Part shown: positions 14,265 through 22,970 of the stretch, one piece after another
How the letters are laid out: every line of letters starts with the position of its first letter
Position numbering within the stretch: the first letter of the stretch is position 1
NCBI RefSeq assembly: GCF_023630175.1
Contig: NZ_JALLIN010000024.1
Coordinates: 1 to 64,000, forward strand
Direction of reading: 5' to 3'
DNA from: Streptomyces cellostaticus
Lineage (GTDB): Bacteria > Actinomycetota > Actinomycetes > Streptomycetales > Streptomycetaceae
DNA: 64,000 nucleotides
Program-made: the position numbers and the translations under genes
The notes under the pieces: model-generated
Seen by the model: only the letters and a program-made list of their open reading frames with translations
The model's database searches: none
Told to the model about the DNA's origin: nothing

Positions 14265-15941
14265 ACCGTCCGACGGGTCCGGGTCGCCGTCGTCGATGGG
14301 CGGTGGGGTCGCGCTCGGCGGGTCGGACGGTGTCGGATCGGCCGGGGTGGACGGCGGGTCCGAGGGCGAGGGCGGCGGACTGGATGGCGGGTCGGTGTGG
14401 GCCGGTACCGACGGGCTCGGATCGGGGGCGGGCGCCGAGGGCGGGGCCGTGGGTCCGCTGGGGACGGCGCCGTAGCCGTCGATCGTGACCACGGCACCGG
14501 CCGGTGCGACGGCCACCTGCGCGTGCCAGTGGCCGGACGGCTCGCGCAGCCGGTCCACGTGCACCCTGACCGTGAAGCTCTCGCCGGGCCGGAGCGTTCC
14601 CGCCGACCGGCTGAAGTAGAGCCAGTACGCGGAGGTGGACACGGACCAGCGGACCGGCCCCGAGCCGGACGCGGTGAGCGTGATCAGCGTGGTGTCGCCG
14701 TCGGTGCGCGCGCCGACCGCGAGGTCCCCGGAGCCCTTCCTGCCGGCCCCGCCCACGCCGACGACCCTCACGGAGACGTCCGCCGCGCCCTTCCCGCCCG
14801 GGGCGCCGGACGGCTTCACCCGGGCGTTCCCGGCGTTCTCGTAGCCGCTGCCGGTGCCGCCGCCGAGCGCGTCGGGGCCCTGCGCCTCGCTCGCGGGTCC
14901 CCCCGGGCGGCCGTCCTCGCCGGGGGCCGGAGCACTCCGGTAGGCGGCCCACAGGGCCAGTACGGGGGCGGCGACCACGGTGGCGACGACGGTCGTGGTG
15001 ACGGCACGCGCGCGGAGGCGGTCGCGGCGGGCCGCGCGGTCCTTCGGGTCCATCGGGAAGCCGCGCCGGTCGAAGCGTGGCGCGCCCGCACCACGCGCGC
15101 GCGGCTGGTGCGCGAGGGCGACGTGCAGCGCCGCGCGGGGCGCCGGCAGGACCGGCAGCTCGGCCGGGGTGACCGTGGCGCCGGGCCAGCGGCCGGGGAC
15201 GGCGCGCTCGGCGGTGCGGCGGCAGCGGGGGCAGTCGTCGACGTGCCGGACCAGCTCGCGGCGCAGGGTGGTGCTGAGGACCAGCCGGCTGTCACCGGTG
15301 AGGTGGGCCACGCTGGGGCAGCCGCCGGTCTCGACCACGGCGAGCGCGGCGCGGGTGCGCTCGACCTCGCAGGCCGCGGAGGCCAGCAGCTCGCGTGCGG
15401 CGGCGGGCGCCATGCCGAGCACGGCGGCGACCTCGCGCGCCTCCAGGTGGTGGCGGACGGCGAGCTCCAGGGCCTCGCGCTGTTCGGGCGAGGTGCCGGC
15501 CGCCTCCGGCCAGGCGAGCAGGGAGAGTTCACCGCGCCGCTGCTCCAGGACCTCCGGGGCCACGGGCGGCTCGGACTGCGTCTTCGCGGCGGCCGGACGG
15601 CCCGAGGCGTGGGTGGCCTGACGTCTCTGCCGGGCCTCGGCGAGCCCGCGCAGGCACGCCCAGCGGGCCAGCGCGTACAGCCAGGCCCGCCGGTCGACGG
15701 CCTCCGGGACGCGCTGTCCGCGCCGCTCGGCCAGCGCCAGGACGTCCCCCAGGGCGGCGGTGGCCGCGTCGTGGTCGCACAGCACCGACAGGCAGTAGGT
15801 GAACAGACCGTCCAGGTACGGCTCGTAGCGGGTCTGCGACCGCTGCGCGAGGGTGCGCGCGGCGGCTCGGTCGCGCGCCTCCCGGTGCGTCCGATGTGCG
15901 CCGGTGGTGCGGGTCGTCGTCTCCGGACTGCTGCTCATCAC
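14262..15941 (-). CDS. Membrane-tethered sigma-factor-like protein with zinc motif and BACON domain
   Basis: A 559-residue fusion. Residues about 35-110 resemble ECF sigma region 2 (YEPYLDGLFTYCLSVL, then AWLYALARWACLRGLA) and about 145-200 resemble region 4 (SPEQREALELAVRHHL, AAVLGMAPAAARELL). Next is HVDDCPRC (about 233-240), the HxxxCxxC pattern of zinc anti-sigma domains, then one helix (TTTVVATVVAAPVLALWAAY, about 315-335). The outer part holds a BACON-like beta domain (about 420-500) and a Pro/Ser-rich tail. GTG 15941 follows TACGGT by seven bases, a leaderless layout. It may be a membrane-held regulator responding to a wall or glycan ligand; DNA binding is unproven. Confidence 0.8.
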   Translation of the reverse strand: MMSSSPETTTRTTGAHRTHREARDRAAARTLAQRSQTRYEPYLDGLFTYCLSVLCDHDAATAALGDVLALAERRGQRVPEAVDRRAWLYALARWACLRGLAEARQRRQATHASGRPAAAKTQSEPPVAPEVLEQRRGELSLLAWPEAAGTSPEQREALELAVRHHLEAREVAAVLGMAPAAARELLASAACEVERTRAALAVVETGGCPSVAHLTGDSRLVLSTTLRRELVRHVDDCPRCRRTAERAVPGRWPGATVTPAELPVLPAPRAALHVALAHQPRARGAGAPRFDRRGFPMDPKDRAARRDRLRARAVTTTVVATVVAAPVLALWAAYRSAPAPGEDGRPGGPASEAQGPDALGGGTGSGYENAGNARVKPSGAPGGKGAADVSVRVVGVGGAGRKGSGDLAVGARTDGDTTLITLTASGSGPVRWSVSTSAYWLYFSRSAGTLRPGESFTVRVHVDRLREPSGHWHAQVAVAPAGAVVTIDGYGAVPSGPTAPPSAPAPDPSPSVPAHTDPPSSPPPSPSDPPSTPADPTPSDPPSATPPPIDDGDPDPSDG

Positions 15942-16136
15942 CCGTGCGACCGTAGGCGGCGGCGCGGTGCTCCTTCCGGCGCCTTGAGCTCTTTTAATTC
16001 TTACGGGTGAAACGATCCCTCATAAGGGGACAGGAACCTTTCGTTCCACGACCCGGACCCGACGGTCGTGACCGATACCGGCCGCTCCCGGGCGGCCCGC
16101 GGGGGCGTTGTCGGTGCCGCGGGCTACGGTTTGGGC

Positions 16137-17546
16137 ATGGCTGCCCGTACCAAGACCACCAAGGACCGACCGTCCTACCGCTGCACCGAGTGCGGCTGGC
16201 AGACCGCCAAGTGGCTCGGCCGCTGCCCGGAGTGCCAGGCCTGGGGCACGGTCGAGGAGTACGGCGCGCCCGCGGTCCGCACGACGGCGCCGGGCCGCGT
16301 CACCAGCTCTGCGCTGCCCATCGGCCAGGTCGACGGCCGGCAGGCCACCGCCCGCACGACCGGCGTGCCGGAGCTGGACCGGGTGCTCGGCGGCGGTCTG
16401 GTGCCCGGCGCGGTGGTCCTGCTCGCGGGCGAGCCCGGCGTCGGCAAGTCCACCCTGCTGCTGGACGTCGCCGCCAAGTCGGCCGGCGCCGAGCACCGCA
16501 CCCTGTACGTGACCGGTGAGGAGTCGGCGAGCCAGGTGCGGCTGCGCGCCGACCGCATCGGCGCCCTCGACGACCACCTGTACCTGGCCGCCGAGACCGA
16601 TCTGGCGGCGGTCCTCGGCCACTTGGACGAGGTGAAGCCGTCGCTGCTGATCCTGGACTCGGTGCAGACCGTCGCCTCGCCCGAGATCGACGGCGCGCCC
16701 GGCGGCATGGCCCAGGTGCGGGAGGTGGCCGGCGCCCTCATCCGCGCCTCCAAGGAGCGCGGCATGTCCACGCTGCTGGTGGGCCATGTCACCAAGGACG
16801 GCGCGATCGCCGGACCCCGGCTGCTGGAGCATCTGGTGGACGTCGTCCTGCACTTCGAGGGCGACCGGCACGCCCGGCTGCGTCTCGTCCGGGGTGTGAA
16901 GAACCGCTACGGCGCCACGGACGAGGTCGGCTGCTTCGAACTGCACGACGAGGGCATCACGGGTCTCGCCGACCCGAGCGGACTGTTCCTGACCCGTCGC
17001 GCCGAACCGGTCCCGGGCACCTGCCTGACGGTCACCCTGGAGGGCCGCCGCCCGCTGGTGGCGGAGGTGCAGGCGCTGACCGTGGACTCCCAGATCCCCT
17101 CTCCGCGCCGGACCACCTCGGGCCTGGAGACCTCCCGGGTGTCGATGATGCTCGCGGTGCTGGAGCAGCGCGGGCGGATCAGCGCGCTCGGCAAGCGGGA
17201 CATCTACTCCGCGACGGTGGGCGGGGTGAAGCTCTCGGAGCCCGCCGCCGACCTGGCCATCGCCCTGGCGCTCGCCTCGGCCGCCAGCGACACCCCCCTG
17301 CCCAAGAATCTCGTCGCCATCGGCGAGGTGGGACTCGCGGGCGAGGTCAGACGGGTCACGGGCGTGCAGCGCAGGCTCTCCGAGGCACACCGGCTGGGCT
17401 TCACGCACGCGCTCGTACCGGGTGATCCGGGAAGGGTCCCGGCCGGGATGAAGGTCCTGGAAGTCGCCGACATGGGGGACGCGCTCCGGGTGCTGCCGCG
17501 CTCCCGTCGCCAAGAGGCCCCACGGGAGGCGGAGGACCGCCGGTAG
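16137..17546 (+). CDS. radA: DNA repair protein RadA
   Basis: A RecA-like branch-migration helicase of 469 residues. The zinc finger has Cys16, 19, 30 and 33; Walker A is GEPGVGKST; the RadA-specific motif is KNRYG (KNRFG in most bacteria); the C-terminal Lon-like domain includes PLPKNLVAIGEVGLAGEVR. The ATG at 16137 follows TACGGT by six bases without a ribosome site, so it is probably leaderless. disA follows 81 bp downstream with its own ribosome site. This radA-disA order is conserved and links repair of recombination intermediates to c-di-AMP signalling. Confidence 0.96.
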   Translation: MAARTKTTKDRPSYRCTECGWQTAKWLGRCPECQAWGTVEEYGAPAVRTTAPGRVTSSALPIGQVDGRQATARTTGVPELDRVLGGGLVPGAVVLLAGEPGVGKSTLLLDVAAKSAGAEHRTLYVTGEESASQVRLRADRIGALDDHLYLAAETDLAAVLGHLDEVKPSLLILDSVQTVASPEIDGAPGGMAQVREVAGALIRASKERGMSTLLVGHVTKDGAIAGPRLLEHLVDVVLHFEGDRHARLRLVRGVKNRYGATDEVGCFELHDEGITGLADPSGLFLTRRAEPVPGTCLTVTLEGRRPLVAEVQALTVDSQIPSPRRTTSGLETSRVSMMLAVLEQRGRISALGKRDIYSATVGGVKLSEPAADLAIALALASAASDTPLPKNLVAIGEVGLAGEVRRVTGVQRRLSEAHRLGFTHALVPGDPGRVPAGMKVLEVADMGDALRVLPRSRRQEAPREAEDRR

Positions 17547-17627
17547 ACTTTGCCCAGGTCTCGCCCGTCCGTACGAACCGAGTGCGCACGACGGCAGCGC
17601 CCCAGAACCTGCGACCGGAGGAGTGCA

Positions 17628-18752
17628 GTGGCAGCCAACGACCGGGCAGCAGCTCCCGGAAAGTCCGGTGGGAGCGCCGGCTCCGATCGCCTGATGCGTG
17701 CCTCGCTGAGCGCCGTGGCTCCCGGCACGCCGCTGCGTGACGGCCTGGAGCGGGTGCTGCGCGGCAACACCGGCGGACTCATCGTCCTGGGCTCCGACAA
17801 GACCGTCGAGGCGATGTGCACCGGCGGCTTCGTGCTGGACGTGGAGTTCGCCGCGACGCGGCTGCGGGAGCTGTGCAAGCTGGACGGCGGCATCGTGCTC
17901 TCCTCCGACATGTCGAAGATCCTGCGGGCCGGCGTGCAGCTCGTCCCGGACCCGACGATCCCGACGGAGGAGACCGGCACCCGGCACCGCACCGCGGACC
18001 GGGTCTCCAAGCAGGTCGGCTTCCCGGTGGTCTCGGTCTCCCAGTCCATGCGGCTGATCGCTCTCTACGTCGACGGCCAGCGCCGCGTCCTGGAGGACTC
18101 CGCCGCGATCCTGTCCCGCGCCAACCAGGCCCTGGCCACCCTGGAGCGGTACAAGCTGCGCCTGGACGAGGTCGCGGGCACGCTGTCGGCGCTGGAGATC
18201 GAGGACCTGGTGACGGTCCGGGACGTCTCGGCGGTCGCCCAGCGCCTGGAGATGGTCCGGCGGATCGCCACCGAGATCGCCGAGTACGTGGTCGAACTGG
18301 GCACCGACGGCCGTCTCCTCGCGCTCCAGCTCGAGGAGTTGATCGCCGGTGTGGAGCCCGACCGCGAACTGGTCGTCAGGGACTACGTCCCCCAGCCCAC
18401 GGCGAAGCGGTCCCGCACGGTGGACGAGGCGCTCGCGGAGCTGGACGCCCTGACCCACGCGGAACTCCTCGAAATGGGCACGGTGGCGCGGGCGCTGGGT
18501 TACACCGGCTCCCCCGAGACGCTCGACTCCGCGGTGTCCCCGCGCGGCTTCCGTCTCCTGGCGAAGGTGCCGAGGCTGCCGGGCGCGATCATCGACCGCC
18601 TGGTGGAGCACTTCGGCGGCCTGCAGAAGCTGCTCGCCGCGAGCGTGGACGACCTCCAGACGGTGGACGGCGTCGGCGAGGCCCGGGCGCGGAGCGTCCG
18701 CGAGGGCCTGTCCCGGCTGGCCGAGTCGTCGATCCTGGAGCGCTACGTCTGA
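17628..18752 (+). CDS. disA: DNA-integrity scanning diadenylate cyclase DisA
   Basis: Makes c-di-AMP from two ATP and binds branched DNA. The 374-residue protein has an N-terminal DAC domain, a helical spine and a C-terminal helix-hairpin-helix domain (SVDDLQTVDGVGEARARSVR). The catalytic Asp86 is kept, but the usual DGA motif reads DGG (86-88); RHR is intact at 119-121. The GTG at 17628 has the ribosome site GGAGGAG. It is downstream of radA and convergent with the next gene. Confidence 0.95.
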   Translation: MAANDRAAAPGKSGGSAGSDRLMRASLSAVAPGTPLRDGLERVLRGNTGGLIVLGSDKTVEAMCTGGFVLDVEFAATRLRELCKLDGGIVLSSDMSKILRAGVQLVPDPTIPTEETGTRHRTADRVSKQVGFPVVSVSQSMRLIALYVDGQRRVLEDSAAILSRANQALATLERYKLRLDEVAGTLSALEIEDLVTVRDVSAVAQRLEMVRRIATEIAEYVVELGTDGRLLALQLEELIAGVEPDRELVVRDYVPQPTAKRSRTVDEALAELDALTHAELLEMGTVARALGYTGSPETLDSAVSPRGFRLLAKVPRLPGAIIDRLVEHFGGLQKLLAASVDDLQTVDGVGEARARSVREGLSRLAESSILERYV

Positions 18753-18771
18753 CCGGCCCCGGCCGCCGGCA

Positions 18772-18795
18772 CCCGTGCCGCCGGAGCGGCACGGG
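18772..18795. terminator. Terminator between disA and a convergent gene
   Basis: CCCGTGCCGC (18772-18781) pairs with GCGGCACGGG (18786-18795) around CGGA, a compact 10-bp hairpin in the gap between convergent genes. Confidence 0.7.
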
Positions 18796-18867
18796 CACGG
18801 CGGCGCGCGCGGCTGGGGTGGGCGCCCTCGGGCCGGCCGGCGCAAACGGGGCCGGCCGGCGCAGGTG

Positions 18868-19686
18868 TCAGTCGGCCGACAGCACGAACGAGGCCTGCGC
18901 CTCGGCGAGCCCCGCCGCCTTGGCCTCCAGCAGATACGTCCCGGTCTTCGCCGTCCCCGCCGGAGGCGTGGCGCACTGCGGCGCACTCGGCTTCCGGTCC
19001 CACTTCACGGTGTACGTGATGCTCCGGCCCGCACCGACCCGGAAGAGCAGGCTGGCGGGGCCCTTCGGGCAGTCGGCCGAGGACCAGTACGCGTCGTCGC
19101 CCTCCGCGGGCGTGACGGTCAGCACCGCCTTCTTCGGCCCGAGGTCGACCTTGCAGTCACCGGAGCCGGTGTTCTTCGCGACGAGTTCGAACTCCGGGGT
19201 CTGGTCCGGCGAGTAGGAGTTGTGCACGCTGCGCAGGGTCAACGTGAGCGCGCCGGGCGCGCAGTCGGGCAGCGAGGACGACGCGGGCAGCGCGTCGCCG
19301 GTGCCGACCCCGCCGCCCTCCGCGGCCGAGCCACCGCCCGCGCCGGAGCCGTCTCCGGAGCCCGCCGAACCGGAGCCGCCCTTGCCGTCCGAGCCGGAGC
19401 CGCCCGGGGAGGAGCCGCTCCCTGCGGTGTCCCCGCCGCCGGACTCGTCGCGCCCGCCCGGGTGTTGGCTGTAGGCCGGTCCGGACGAGGAGGGCCCCGG
19501 CGTGATGGTGGACGCGGGATTCTTGCCGTTCGGCCCGTCGGCGCCGTTCTTGCCGCCCCCGCCGCCCGACGTCACGATCCAGGCGGCCAGCAGTGCCAAC
19601 AGGGCGAGAACGGACAGCATGAGGACCCTCCGTCGCCAGTAGATGGAGGAGGGAAGCGGCCCGACCGGATTGCGCAGAGATCCCAC
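18868..19686 (-). CDS. Membrane-anchored protein with Gly/Ser linker and beta-sandwich domain
   Basis: A 272-residue protein: short basic N-terminus (SIYWRRRVLM), one membrane helix (LSVLALLALLAAWIVTSG), a long Gly/Ser-rich linker (about residues 40-140) and a C-terminal domain with four or five cysteines (LPDCAPG, SGDCKVDLG, SSADCPKG, APQCATP) that looks like a secreted Ig-like fold. It should sit outside the membrane. Function unknown. GTG 19686 follows TACAGT by seven bases, a leaderless start; the frame is open further upstream, but the helix position supports this start. Confidence 0.8.
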   Translation of the reverse strand: MGSLRNPVGPLPSSIYWRRRVLMLSVLALLALLAAWIVTSGGGGGKNGADGPNGKNPASTITPGPSSSGPAYSQHPGGRDESGGGDTAGSGSSPGGSGSDGKGGSGSAGSGDGSGAGGGSAAEGGGVGTGDALPASSSLPDCAPGALTLTLRSVHNSYSPDQTPEFELVAKNTGSGDCKVDLGPKKAVLTVTPAEGDDAYWSSADCPKGPASLLFRVGAGRSITYTVKWDRKPSAPQCATPPAGTAKTGTYLLEAKAAGLAEAQASFVLSAD

Positions 19687-19878
19687 GGCGCAAACTGTAC
19701 GAGAGATCACCGCTCCCGCTCGCGCCACCCGCCGCCCGGAGCACAACTTTTCCGGATCATCATCCCGGCAACTGCCGCGGACGAAAGGGTTCTTCACCCA
19801 GTGCGAACGCGACGCGACGCTCCGCTACCGCGCCGGCGTCGGCCGCAACCCGCCGAGCCGTGGCAGGATCGGAAGGCC

Positions 19879-20754
19879 ATGACTGAGAAGCTGCACGCTC
19901 CCGTGATCGCCTGGTTCGACTCCCACGCCCGCGACCTCCCCTGGCGCCGCCCGGATGCGGGCCCCTGGGGCGTGATGGTCAGCGAGTTCATGCTGCAGCA
20001 GACGCCGGTGAGCCGGGTGCTCCCCGTGTACGAGCAGTGGATGGAACGCTGGCCCCGCCCCGCCGACCTCGCCAAGGAGGCTCCCGGAGAGGCGGTGCGC
20101 GCCTGGGGCCGGCTCGGCTATCCGCGCCGCGCCCTGCGGCTGCACGGAGCGGCCGCGGCCATAACGGAACGGCACGGCGGTGACGTACCGACCGACCACG
20201 CGCAGCTCCTGGCGCTGCCCGGGATCGGCGAGTACACGGCCGCGGCGGTCGCCTCCTTCGCCTACGGTCAGCGCCACCCGGTGCTGGACACGAACGTGCG
20301 CCGGGTCTTCGCGCGCGCCGTGACGGGCGTGCGCTATCCGCCGAACGCCACCACGGCCGCCGAGCGGCGGCTGGCCCGGGAACTGCTGCCGGAGGAGGAG
20401 GGGACGGCCGCGCGCTGGGCCGCCGCCTCCATGGAGCTGGGCGCACTGGTGTGCACCGCGAAGAACGAGGGCTGCCCGCGCTGCCCGATCGCCGCGCAGT
20501 GCGCGTGGCGGCTCGCGGGCAAGCCGGAGCACGAGGGCCCGCCGCGCCGCGGCCAGACGTACGCGGGCACGGACCGCCAGGTGCGCGGCAAGCTCCTCGC
20601 CGTGCTGCGGGAGGCGCACGCGCCGGTGCCCCAGACGGCACTGGACCGGGTCTGGCACGAGCCGGTGCAACGCGCCCGCGCGCTCGACGGGCTCGTCACG
20701 GACGGTCTGGTGGAGCCGCTGCCGGGCGGCCTGTACCGGCTGCCGCTGACCTGA
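19879..20754 (+). CDS. mutY: A/G-specific adenine glycosylase
   Basis: Removes adenine mispaired with 8-oxoguanine or guanine. The 291-residue protein has the catalytic Glu36 (SEFMLQQTPVSRV), the helix-hairpin-helix LPGIGEYTAAAVASFAYG with the conserved Asp in VLDTNVRR, and an Fe-S cluster C-x6-C-x2-C-x5-C (CTAKNEGCPRCPIAAQC). It is shorter than E. coli MutY and lacks most of the C-terminal 8-oxoG recognition domain, as in other actinobacteria. ATG 19879 follows GGAAGG closely. Confidence 0.93.
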   Translation: MTEKLHAPVIAWFDSHARDLPWRRPDAGPWGVMVSEFMLQQTPVSRVLPVYEQWMERWPRPADLAKEAPGEAVRAWGRLGYPRRALRLHGAAAAITERHGGDVPTDHAQLLALPGIGEYTAAAVASFAYGQRHPVLDTNVRRVFARAVTGVRYPPNATTAAERRLARELLPEEEGTAARWAAASMELGALVCTAKNEGCPRCPIAAQCAWRLAGKPEHEGPPRRGQTYAGTDRQVRGKLLAVLREAHAPVPQTALDRVWHEPVQRARALDGLVTDGLVEPLPGGLYRLPLT

Positions 20755-21029
20755 CCCACGGCCAAGTCACGGCCGATGGGCGTTCGTTACGAAGCCACCC
20801 GGCCGACGAAACGCTGAATAGCGGGACATAAGCGCCGCGTTCCTTACCCCCTGCCTACTTCCGTTACACAACCGACGGACAGCCGATTGCCGGCCGCAGG
20901 CTGCCGCGCACAGCCTCGTGACAACCGCTCCGTAGCTTTCTTCCCGTGCCCGGCCGACCAACGGGCAGGCAGCACGGCGGGACTTCGGGCACGGAGCCGG
21001 AAGTACACGGGGAACGGAGGCGGTCCATC
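20755..21029 (+). promoter_or_regulatory. Upstream region and probable promoter of sigE
   Basis: TAGCTT (20933-20938) is the best -10, about 90 bases before the sigE start, with no good -35 (as expected if CseB must activate it). Further upstream lies TTCGTTACGAA (20784-20794), an 11-base palindrome that could be a regulator site. In Streptomyces sigE is activated by phosphorylated CseB; no binding consensus could be tested here. Confidence 0.4.
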
Positions 21030-21569
21030 ATGGCGCAGGGTGAGGTGCTCGAGTTCGAGGAGTACGTCCGCACCCGGCAGGAAGCGCTGCTGCGCAGCGC
21101 CCGCCGGCTGGTCCCGGACCCGGTCGACGCCCAGGACCTGCTGCAGACCGCCCTGGTGCGGACCTACGGCCGCTGGGAGGGCATCGCCGACAAGCGGCTC
21201 GCGGACGCCTATCTGCGCCGGGTGATGATCAACACCCGTACCGAGTGGTGGCGGGCGCGCAAGCTGGAGGAGGTCCCCACCGAGCAGCTTCCCGAGCCGT
21301 CCGTGGAGGACGCCACCGAGCAGCACGCCGACCGGGCCCTGCTGATGGACATCATGAAGGTGCTCGCTCCGAAGCAGCGCAGTGTCGTGGTGCTGCGACA
21401 CTGGGAGCAGATGTCCACGGAGGAGACCGCGGCCGCCCTCGGTATGTCGGCGGGTACGGTCAAGAGCACGCTGCACCGGGCGCTCGCCCGGCTCCGCGAG
21501 GAGCTGGAGGCCCGCGATCTGGACGCACGCGCGCTGGAGCGTGAGGAGCGGGAGCGTTGCGCGGCCTGA
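21030..21569 (+). CDS. sigE: ECF sigma factor SigE (cell-envelope stress)
   Basis: An extracytoplasmic-function sigma factor of 179 residues (SigE/SigK-like). Region 2 reads LLRSARRLVPDPVDAQDLLQ and region 4 LRHWEQMSTEETAAALGMSA. ATG 21030 has GGAGG upstream. It heads the sigE-cseABC operon, in which the two-component system CseBC senses envelope damage and drives sigE. There is no anti-sigma gene next to it, matching the known control at the transcription level. A SigE-type promoter is present at 51021 in this window. Confidence 0.93.
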   Translation: MAQGEVLEFEEYVRTRQEALLRSARRLVPDPVDAQDLLQTALVRTYGRWEGIADKRLADAYLRRVMINTRTEWWRARKLEEVPTEQLPEPSVEDATEQHADRALLMDIMKVLAPKQRSVVVLRHWEQMSTEETAAALGMSAGTVKSTLHRALARLREELEARDLDARALEREERERCAA

Positions 21570-22210
21570 CCGGGGCCGGGCCCGAACGGGCCCCAGGCAG
21601 TTCAATGGCGGTGATCGCGGCAACGTCCTCGTTCACCGCCCTCGCCCTTTTCGCCGCCGCCTGCGGCACCGGGGGGACCGGCGCGCGGGACGAGGGCCCG
21701 GCGCACGCCTCCGCGATGGCGGGCGCCGTCGCCTCACCGCCGCCCAGTCCGTCCGGCGCCTACCGGCGGGTGGACGCGGTGGCGCTGCTGCGGCACGACC
21801 CCGCGGTCTCGGCCTCGGTCAAGCGCGACCTCAAGCCGTGCAACGGCGACGACTACCCGGTCGACGTGTCCTACGGCGACCTGACCGGCGGCACGGTGAG
21901 CGACGTCGTCGTCAACGTGCTGACCTGTGCGGACGCGGTGGGCGTCGGCTCGTACGTGTACCGGGCCGAGCACGGCGCGTACCGGAACGTCTTCCGGTCC
22001 GAGGAGTCGCCGGTCTACGCGGAGATCGTCCAGGGCGTCCTGACCGTGACCCGGCAGGTGTACCGCAGGGGTGACCCGATCTCCCGCCCGTCCGGTGAGG
22101 ACGTCATCCCCTACGAGTGGAAGGCGGGGCGCTTCGCCCAGGGCAAGCCCGTCCACAACGACTACAGCAAGTCCGTCGGCGGGGACCCGACCCCCGCGAC
22201 GGACAACTGA
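21557..22210 (+). CDS. cseA: Accessory lipoprotein CseA
   Basis: A 217-residue secreted lipoprotein that in S. coelicolor damps the CseBC response. A hydrophobic segment, SSFTALALFAAACG, ends in a lipobox-like AAAC. The likely start is TTG 21557, inside the sigE end (13-bp overlap, preceded by GGAG), because it supplies the charged n-region (MRGLTGAGPERAP); ATG 21605 would leave no positive charge. The mature part has two cysteines and no catalytic motif. Confidence 0.85.
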   Translation: MRGLTGAGPERAPGSSMAVIAATSSFTALALFAAACGTGGTGARDEGPAHASAMAGAVASPPPSPSGAYRRVDAVALLRHDPAVSASVKRDLKPCNGDDYPVDVSYGDLTGGTVSDVVVNVLTCADAVGVGSYVYRAEHGAYRNVFRSEESPVYAEIVQGVLTVTRQVYRRGDPISRPSGEDVIPYEWKAGRFAQGKPVHNDYSKSVGGDPTPATDN

Positions 22211-22253
22211 CCGACCACGAGCACGCAAGCACACGAGGACTGAGAGCACCGGG

Positions 22254-22958
22254 ATGGCAGACCAGACCCACGTCCTGTTCGTCGAGGACGACGACGTCAT
22301 CCGCGAGGCCACCCAGCTCGCCCTGGAGCGGGACGGCTTCGCGGTGACCGCCATGCCGGACGGGCTCTCCGGGCTGGAGTCCTTCCGGGCCGACCGGCCC
22401 GACATCGCGCTGCTCGACGTCATGGTCCCGGGCCTGGACGGCGTCAGCCTGTGCCGCCGCATCCGGGACGAGTCGACGGTGCCGGTGATCATGCTCTCGG
22501 CGCGCGCCGACTCCATCGACGTCGTCCTCGGCCTGGAGGCGGGGGCCGACGACTACGTGACCAAGCCGTTCGACGGTGCCGTCCTGGTCGCCAGGATCCG
22601 CGCGGTGCTGCGGCGCTTCGGGCACGCCGGCGGGGCCGCGCCCGGCTCCGCGGCCGCGGCGGACCCGGACGGCGGGCCGCTGGTCTTCGGCGAGCTGGAG
22701 ATCGACACCGAGGGCATGGAGGTGCGCCGGGCCGGACGCCCGGTGGCGCTGACCCCGACGGAGATGCGGCTGCTGCTGGAGTTCTCCGGCGCGCCCGGCA
22801 CGGTGCTCTCCCGCGACAAGCTGCTGGAGCGGGTCTGGGACTACGGCTGGGGCGGGGACACCCGGGTCGTCGACGTCCATGTGCAGCGACTGCGCCAGAA
22901 GATCGGCCAGGACCGGATCGAGACGGTCCGCGGGTTCGGCTACAAGTTGAGGGCCTGA
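22254..22958 (+). CDS. cseB: Response regulator CseB
   Basis: A 234-residue OmpR/PhoB-type regulator. The receiver has the acidic pocket EDDD (11-14), the phosphoacceptor Asp55 (LLDVMVPG) and Lys in VTKPFD. The winged-helix domain ends with RVVDVHVQRLRQKIG and TVRGFGYKL. It should activate the sigE promoter. It lies 43 bp after cseA and 12 bp before cseC. Confidence 0.95.
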   Translation: MADQTHVLFVEDDDVIREATQLALERDGFAVTAMPDGLSGLESFRADRPDIALLDVMVPGLDGVSLCRRIRDESTVPVIMLSARADSIDVVLGLEAGADDYVTKPFDGAVLVARIRAVLRRFGHAGGAAPGSAAAADPDGGPLVFGELEIDTEGMEVRRAGRPVALTPTEMRLLLEFSGAPGTVLSRDKLLERVWDYGWGGDTRVVDVHVQRLRQKIGQDRIETVRGFGYKLRA

Positions 22959-22970
22959 GCGGAGCGGGAC

